This document shows, piece by piece, positions 5,929 through 9,855 of a DNA stretch of 9,855 nt. Below the pieces are notes generated by a model that worked only from the letters and a program-made list of their open reading frames with translations, made no database searches and was not told the origin of the DNA. A program made the translations under genes and the position numbers. The DNA lies in contig JADGIB010000122.1 of the NCBI GenBank assembly GCA_019683665.1, forward strand, positions 1 through 9,855, read 5' to 3'. The DNA comes from Solirubrobacteraceae bacterium. Its GTDB lineage: Bacteria > Actinomycetota > Thermoleophilia > Solirubrobacterales > Solirubrobacteraceae. Numbering within the stretch: position 1 is the stretch's first letter; every line of letters begins with the position of its first letter.

Positions 5929-7098
5929 ATGAGCACCGCTGCCGCCGGGTCGACGGCCGCGCCGGCGCATCGCTTCACCTTCGGGCTGTGGACCGTCGGC
6001 AACCCGGGGCGCGATCCGTTCGGCGAGCCGACGCGGGCCCGGATCGATCCCGTCGACTCCGTGCACCGGCTGGCCGAGCTCGGGGCCTGGGGGATCTCCC
6101 TCCACGACGACGACCTCGTCCCCTGGGGCACCCCGGCGGCCGAGCGCGACCGGATCGTCGCCCGCTTCCGCGCCGCGCTCGACGAGACCGGCCTGCGGGT
6201 CGGGATGGCGACGACGAACCTGTTCGCCCACCCGGCGTTCAAGGACGGCGCGTTCACGAGCAACGACCGCGCCGTGCGGCGGGCCGCGATCGGCAAGGCG
6301 ATGCGGTCGATCGACCTCGGGGCCGAGCTCGGCGCCGAGGTCTACGACTTCTGGGGCGGCCGCGAGGGGGTCGAGGCCGGCGCGGCGAAGGACCCCCGCG
6401 ACGCGCTCGAGCGCTACCGCGAGGCGATCGACGTCCTCTGCGACTACGCGATCGGCCAGGGCTACGCGCTGCGCTTCGCGATCGAGCCGAAGCCGAACGA
6501 GCCGCGCGGCGACATCTTCCTGCCGACCGTCGGCCACGCCCTCCACTTCATCACCACGCTCGCGCACCCCGAGATGGTCGGCGTCAACCCGGAGGTCGCC
6601 CACGAGACGATGGCCGGGCTGTCGGTCCACCACGCCGTCGGGCAGGCGCTGTGGGCGGGCAAGCTCTTCCACATCGACCTCAACGCCCAGCGGATCGGCC
6701 GCTACGACCAGGACTTCCGCTTCGGCGCCGAGGACCTCAAGGAGGCGTTCCTGCTCGTCCGGCTGCTCGAGCGCGGCGGCTACGACGGGCCGCTGCACTT
6801 CGACGCCCACCCGTACCGCAACGAGGACCGCGACGGGGTGTGGGACTTCGCGGCCGGCTGCATGCGCACCTACCGCGCGCTCGCCGAGCGCGCCCGCCGG
6901 TTCGACGCGCTGCCGGAGGTGCAGGAGGCGCTCGCCGCCGCGTCGGTGCCCGAGCTCGGGCACGCGTCCTGCACGGGCGCCGGGGAGGCCGACGCGCTGA
7001 AGGCCGAGGCCGACGAGCTCGACCGCCTCGCCGAGCGCGGGTTCCGCAACGAAGCCCTCGACCAGCTCGTGGTCGACGTGCTCCTCGGGCTGCGGTGA
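5929..7098 (+). CDS. xylA: Xylose isomerase, actinobacterial type
   Basis: This 389-residue enzyme interconverts D-xylose and D-xylulose (and glucose/fructose) in the cytoplasm with two divalent metals. It is the compact (class I) form of Streptomyces and Actinoplanes. All key residues are visible with a constant offset of five from Streptomyces numbering: catalytic H59 and D62 (SLHDDD), E186 and K188 (EPKPNEPRGD), E222 and H225 (PEVAHETMAG), D250 (HIDLNAQ), D260 and D262 (RYDQDFRFG), D292 (HFDAHPYRNED). The aromatic W21 and the FWGGREG segment (141-147) of the substrate pocket are also present. ATG 5929 is supported by the promoter placement. It heads xylA-epimerase-ROK regulator, divergent from xylF; its TGA overlaps the next gene's GTG. 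Very secure. Confidence 0.97.
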   Translation: MSTAAAGSTAAPAHRFTFGLWTVGNPGRDPFGEPTRARIDPVDSVHRLAELGAWGISLHDDDLVPWGTPAAERDRIVARFRAALDETGLRVGMATTNLFAHPAFKDGAFTSNDRAVRRAAIGKAMRSIDLGAELGAEVYDFWGGREGVEAGAAKDPRDALERYREAIDVLCDYAIGQGYALRFAIEPKPNEPRGDIFLPTVGHALHFITTLAHPEMVGVNPEVAHETMAGLSVHHAVGQALWAGKLFHIDLNAQRIGRYDQDFRFGAEDLKEAFLLVRLLERGGYDGPLHFDAHPYRNEDRDGVWDFAAGCMRTYRALAERARRFDALPEVQEALAAASVPELGHASCTGAGEADALKAEADELDRLAERGFRNEALDQLVVDVLLGLR

Positions 7099-8024
7099 GC
7101 GCGCCGGTCGCCGCGAGCGCCACGCTGCGGTCCGGGCCGCTGGAGCTGACGGCGGCCGCCGACCGCTTCCTGGCCGTCACCTCGCTGCGCCACGCCGGGC
7201 GCGAGCTCCTCGCGGGGCCCGGCGAGCTGCCGCCCGCCGCGACCGTCCACGGGGCCAGCGCCGGGATCACGCTCCTGCACCCGTGGGCCAACCGCCTCGG
7301 GGCCAACCGCTTCGCCGTCGCCGAGCGCGAGGTCGACCTGGCGCCCGGCGACCCCGCGGTCGGGCGCGACGGCGACGGGCTGGCGATCCACGGCCTGGCC
7401 GCGGCCCCGGGCGCCTGGCGGCTGGCGGCGGGCGACCGGGCGCTGGCGGCCACGCTCGAGCACGCGGGGGAGGGCGGCGCGTTCCCGTTCCCGCACCGCC
7501 TCGACGTCGAGCTCGCCCTCGCCGACGGCGGCCTGCGCGTCGCCACGACGCTGCGCGCGACCGGCCCCGTCGCCGTGCCGGTCGCCTTCGGCTGGCACCC
7601 GTACCTGCGCCTGCCCGGCCTCCCGCGCCGCGCGTGGGTGCTCGAGCTGCCCGACCGCGAGCGGCTCGTCGCCGACGCCCGCGGCGTGCCGGCCGGCCCG
7701 GCGGGGGCCGAGCGGGCGGAGGCGGCGCCGCTCGCCGGCCGCCGGCTCGACGTCGGCTTCGCCGGCCTGGCCCCCGGGGCCGTCCTCGGCCTGCGCGGCG
7801 GCGGCTGGCGGCTGGCCGTCGCGCTCGAGGCCGGCTACCCGGCCGCGCAGGCGTATGCGCCGACCGAGGCCGACGTCGTCTCGCTCGAGCCGATGACCGC
7901 GGTCACCGACGCGCTGCGCACCGGGCGCGGCCTGCCGCTCGTCCCGCCCGGCGGGGCCTACCGGGCGGTGTTCGCGCTCGCCGTCGCCGGACCGCCAGAT
8001 CGGGCTATGGTGGGCCGCCGATGA
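7095..8024 (+). CDS. Aldose 1-epimerase (mutarotase)
   Basis: This 309-residue galactose-mutarotase-like protein interconverts alpha and beta anomers of aldoses, here presumably supplying XylA with the preferred xylose anomer. Active-site features of the family are present: NRL at 66-68 (PWANRLG), His99 in AIHGL, catalytic His168 in FGWHPYLRLPG, and catalytic base Glu265 in SLEPMTAV. The GTG start at 7095 overlaps the xylA stop (GTGA), so translation is probably coupled; no separate ribosome site is visible. The same frame continues open upstream inside xylA, so only the overlap and the family's N-terminus fix the start. Substrate is inferred from the operon. Confidence 0.92.
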   Translation: MSAPVAASATLRSGPLELTAAADRFLAVTSLRHAGRELLAGPGELPPAATVHGASAGITLLHPWANRLGANRFAVAEREVDLAPGDPAVGRDGDGLAIHGLAAAPGAWRLAAGDRALAATLEHAGEGGAFPFPHRLDVELALADGGLRVATTLRATGPVAVPVAFGWHPYLRLPGLPRRAWVLELPDRERLVADARGVPAGPAGAERAEAAPLAGRRLDVGFAGLAPGAVLGLRGGGWRLAVALEAGYPAAQAYAPTEADVVSLEPMTAVTDALRTGRGLPLVPPGGAYRAVFALAVAGPPDRAMVGRR

Positions 8025-8025
8025 C

Positions 8026-8029
8026 GGAG
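8026..8029 (+). promoter_or_regulatory. Ribosome binding site deciding the ROK regulator start
   Basis: GGAG is 8 nt from ATG 8038 but only 2 nt from the alternative in-frame GTG at 8032. The spacing picks ATG 8038. It lies in the 13-nt gap after the epimerase stop. Confidence 0.6.
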
Positions 8030-8037
8030 CCGTGCGC

Positions 8038-9249
8038 ATGACCGAGCCCCTCGGGTCGCCCGGGTCGCCGCGCCGGCGCAACCGGCTGCGGATCGTCGAC
8101 GAGCTGCGCCGCGCGGGCTCGGCCAGCCGCGTCGAGCTGATCCGCGCCACCGGCCTGTCGCGCACGACGGTCTCCAAGCTCGTCGCCGAGCTGCAGGCCG
8201 ACGGGCTCGTCGTCGAGCGGCCCGCGCCGGGGGAGGGCAGCGCGGTCGGGCGCCCGCCGATGGCGCTCTCGCTCACCCCCGCGGCCGGGACCGCGGTCGG
8301 GCTCGACTTCGGGCACGCGTTCGTGCGCGTCGCCGTCGCCGACCTGTCGGGCACCGTCCATGCCGAGGCGCGGCGCGACTTCGACGTCGACCGCGACAGC
8401 GCGGCCGCGATCGACGTCGCGGTCGAGATGGTCGACGAGGTGCTCGCCGAGGCGGGCATGAGCCTGGAGCGGACCGTCGGCGTCGGCGTCGCCGTCTCGG
8501 CCCCGGTCGTCCGCGGGCGGGCCGAGCGCGGCGCGCACATCCTGCCCGGCTGGCCCGCGTTCGCCCCGGTCGACGAGCTCGAGGCGCGGCTCGGGCGCCC
8601 GGTCCTCATCGACAACGACGCGAACCTCGGCGCGCTGGCCGAGGTCCGCCACGGGGCCGGCCGCGGCGCCGCCGCCGTCCTGTACGTGATGCTGTCGGCC
8701 GGCATCGGCGCCGGGCTCGTGCTCGACGGCCAGCTCGTCCGCGGCCACCGCGGGCTGACCGGCGAGCTCGGGCACGTCGTCGTCGACCCCGGCGGGGCGA
8801 TCTGCCGCTGCGGCAACCGCGGCTGCCTGGAGACCGTCGCCGCCGCCCCCGCGCTGCTGGACACGCTGCGCCCGCTGCACGGCGACGACGTCACGCTCGA
8901 GCGCGCGATCGCGCTGGCCCGCGACGGCGACGAGGGCACCCGGCGCCTGTTCGCCGACGCCGGCCGCGCGGTCGGCCGCGCCGCCGGCGCGGTCTGCAAC
9001 GTCGTCAACCCCGACCTCGTCATCGTCGGCGGCGACATGGTCCTCGCCGGCGAGGTCCTCGTCGACGCCGTCCGCGACGGGATCGCCGAGGCGACGATCC
9101 CGGCGATCCGCGACGACGCGGGGGGCGCCGCGGCCCGGCTCGGGGACCGGGCGGAGGTGCTCGGCGCGATCGGGCTCGTCCTGGCCGAGACCGACACGGC
9201 CGCGATCGCCGGGCTGGCCGCCGGCGCCGCGCAGAACGCCGTCGCCTGA
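8038..9249 (+). CDS. xylR: ROK-family transcriptional repressor, XylR-like
   Basis: This 403-residue regulator has an N-terminal winged helix (about 15-62, with GSASRVELIRATGLSRTTVSKLVAEL) and the wing VGRPP (70-74), joined to a ROK sugar-kinase-like domain. The ROK signature is complete: ELGH (243-246) and CRCGNRGCLE (257-266) supply the structural zinc ligands His246, Cys257, Cys259 and Cys264. IDNDAN (191-196) keeps the Asp that is catalytic in ROK kinases, but the phosphate loop is GLDFGHAF rather than the kinase DxGGT, so it is probably a sugar-sensing repressor without kinase activity. Position after xylA and the mutarotase points to xylose-responsive control of both divergent arms; no operator was identified with confidence. 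A small stem-loop follows the stop. ROK membership is certain, the xylR name is by context. Confidence 0.9.
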   Translation: MTEPLGSPGSPRRRNRLRIVDELRRAGSASRVELIRATGLSRTTVSKLVAELQADGLVVERPAPGEGSAVGRPPMALSLTPAAGTAVGLDFGHAFVRVAVADLSGTVHAEARRDFDVDRDSAAAIDVAVEMVDEVLAEAGMSLERTVGVGVAVSAPVVRGRAERGAHILPGWPAFAPVDELEARLGRPVLIDNDANLGALAEVRHGAGRGAAAVLYVMLSAGIGAGLVLDGQLVRGHRGLTGELGHVVVDPGGAICRCGNRGCLETVAAAPALLDTLRPLHGDDVTLERAIALARDGDEGTRRLFADAGRAVGRAAGAVCNVVNPDLVIVGGDMVLAGEVLVDAVRDGIAEATIPAIRDDAGGAAARLGDRAEVLGAIGLVLAETDTAAIAGLAAGAAQNAVA

Positions 9250-9260
9250 GGGCGGCCCGG

Positions 9261-9277
9261 CCGCGCCGGCGGCGCGG
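9261..9277 (+). terminator. Short stem-loop after the ROK regulator
   Basis: CCGCGCC-GGC-GGCGCGG has perfect 7-bp arms with a 3-nt loop, starting 12 nt after the stop. No U-tract follows. It may end the xylA operon or only attenuate it, because the next gene begins about 18 nt further on. Confidence 0.4.
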
Positions 9278-9294
9278 TGCGCCAGGACGGATGC

Positions 9295-9772
9295 GTGCTC
9301 GCGCTCCTGTGGCTGCTGCTCCTCGTCCCGCTCGCCGCCGGCCTGGCCGCGCAGCAGCGCGTGCAGGACGAGTTCGCGCGCTGGCGGCGGGTGCCCAACC
9401 GCCTGCGGGTGACCGGCGCGACGGTCGCGCGGTCGCTGCTCGACGCCCAGGGGCTGCGCGGGGGTGCGGATCGAGCTCGCGCCGGGCGCGCTCACCGACC
9501 ACGACGACGGCGAGGCCGGCGTCCTGCGCCTGTCGCGGCCGGTGGCCGAGGCGAGCGTCGCGGCGCTGGCGATCGCCGCCCACGAGGCCTGCCACGCCCA
9601 CCAGGACGCGACCGGCAGCCGCGCCTACCCGCTGCGGCAGGCGATCGGCGAGCCGCTGGCCGCGCTGGCCCCGTTCACGTGGCTGTTCTTCGCCGGCGGC
9701 TTCTGGCTCGGGATCCCGCTCCTCATGGCCGCATCGATCGCCTACGTCGCCGGCCGGGTCGCGATCGCCTGA
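9295..9772 (+). pseudogene. YugP-like membrane zinc metallopeptidase, frameshifted
   Basis: Two adjacent frames encode successive parts of one YugP-family peptidase. Frame one, from GTG 9295 (AGGA 7 nt upstream), gives a hydrophobic N-terminal helix (LALLWLLLLVPLAAGL) and RVPNRLRVTGATVARSLLDAQGLRG, the conserved N-terminal region. The family continues in the next frame from 9464: VRIELAPGALTDHDDGEAGVLRLS, then HEACH (the HExxH zinc and catalytic motif) with HQDATG, then a membrane segment PFTWLFFAGGFWLGIPLL. The switch lies in a run of five G's (9460-9464); removing one G joins the parts into 158 residues. The C-terminus stops soon after the last membrane segment, without the usual LPVEFDASRRA-like motif of the roughly 225-residue members. 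It may be a real pseudogene, a homopolymer sequencing error in a short intact gene, or slippage. Confidence 0.75.
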
Positions 9773-9788
9773 CCCGCCGCCGTTCGGT

Positions 9789-9804
9789 CGGACGGCCCCG
9801 TCCG
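9789..9804 (+). terminator. Short GC stem-loop after the peptidase gene
   Basis: CGGACGG-CC-CCGTCCG has perfect 7-bp arms and lies 17 nt after the TGA at 9772. No U-tract is seen. It is a possible terminator. The remaining bases to the right edge show no gene. Confidence 0.35.
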
Positions 9805-9855
9805 CGCAGGGACCGCCGAGCGAGCAGGCGCATCGGCACCGCTCGATCCCTACGC

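Noticed and set aside
5591..5932. Rightward 113-codon frame through the xylF-xylA intergenic region
   Set aside because: It crosses both predicted promoters and overlaps the xylA start in another frame; the leftward frame has the better codon pattern.
8032..8034. GTG start for the ROK regulator
   Set aside because: GGAG would be only 2 nt away; ATG 8038 has correct 8-nt spacing.
6870..9398. Leftward open frame of 842 codons
   Set aside because: Antisense to xylA, the epimerase and the ROK regulator, all of which show intact catalytic or structural motifs on the plus strand.

Overview
The window comes from a very GC-rich bacterium. Third codon positions are almost always G or C, several promoters appear to drive leaderless mRNAs, and xylose isomerase is of the short actinobacterial type. 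I infer an actinomycete-lineage organism, possibly Thermoleophilia/Solirubrobacterales-like, but the taxon is a judgement from composition and protein flavour, not a search.

The centre (2343-9249) is a complete xylose uptake and entry module built around a divergent promoter region at about 5804-5928. Leftward run a small unrecognised leader ORF, xylF (sugar-binding lipoprotein), xylG (single-domain ABC ATPase) and xylH (permease), with stop/start overlaps or a 1-nt gap at every junction. Rightward run xylA (xylose isomerase with all catalytic and metal residues present), an aldose 1-epimerase (mutarotase) starting inside the xylA stop, and a ROK-family repressor (XylR-like) 13 nt later. Together they would import xylose, interconvert its anomers, isomerise it to xylulose and regulate both arms. 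No xylulokinase (xylB) lies in the window.

The left part (1-2301) holds the start of a low-complexity Ala/Pro/Arg-rich reading frame leaving the left edge, and a TetR-family regulator preceded by two similar inverted repeats 22 bp apart. It then holds an APC-family amino acid permease that converges on and overlaps tetR by 65 nt. Divergent from the permease is an 85-residue stand-alone Lrp/AsnC effector-binding (RAM) domain. A long GC-rich hairpin sits between the convergent RAM-domain and xylH genes and probably serves both as a terminator.

The right end (9250-9855) holds a YugP-like membrane zinc metallopeptidase whose frame is broken at a run of five G's (9460-9464), either a real frameshift or a sequencing error. 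It also appears to stop before the family's usual C-terminal motif. After it there is only a short stem-loop.

No tRNA, rRNA, CRISPR array, IS element or phage gene was seen. The window reads as an ordinary chromosomal catabolic region. The points most worth checking are the tandem operator candidates, the leaderless ORF in front of xylF, the stand-alone RAM domain beside a permease, and the frameshifted peptidase.
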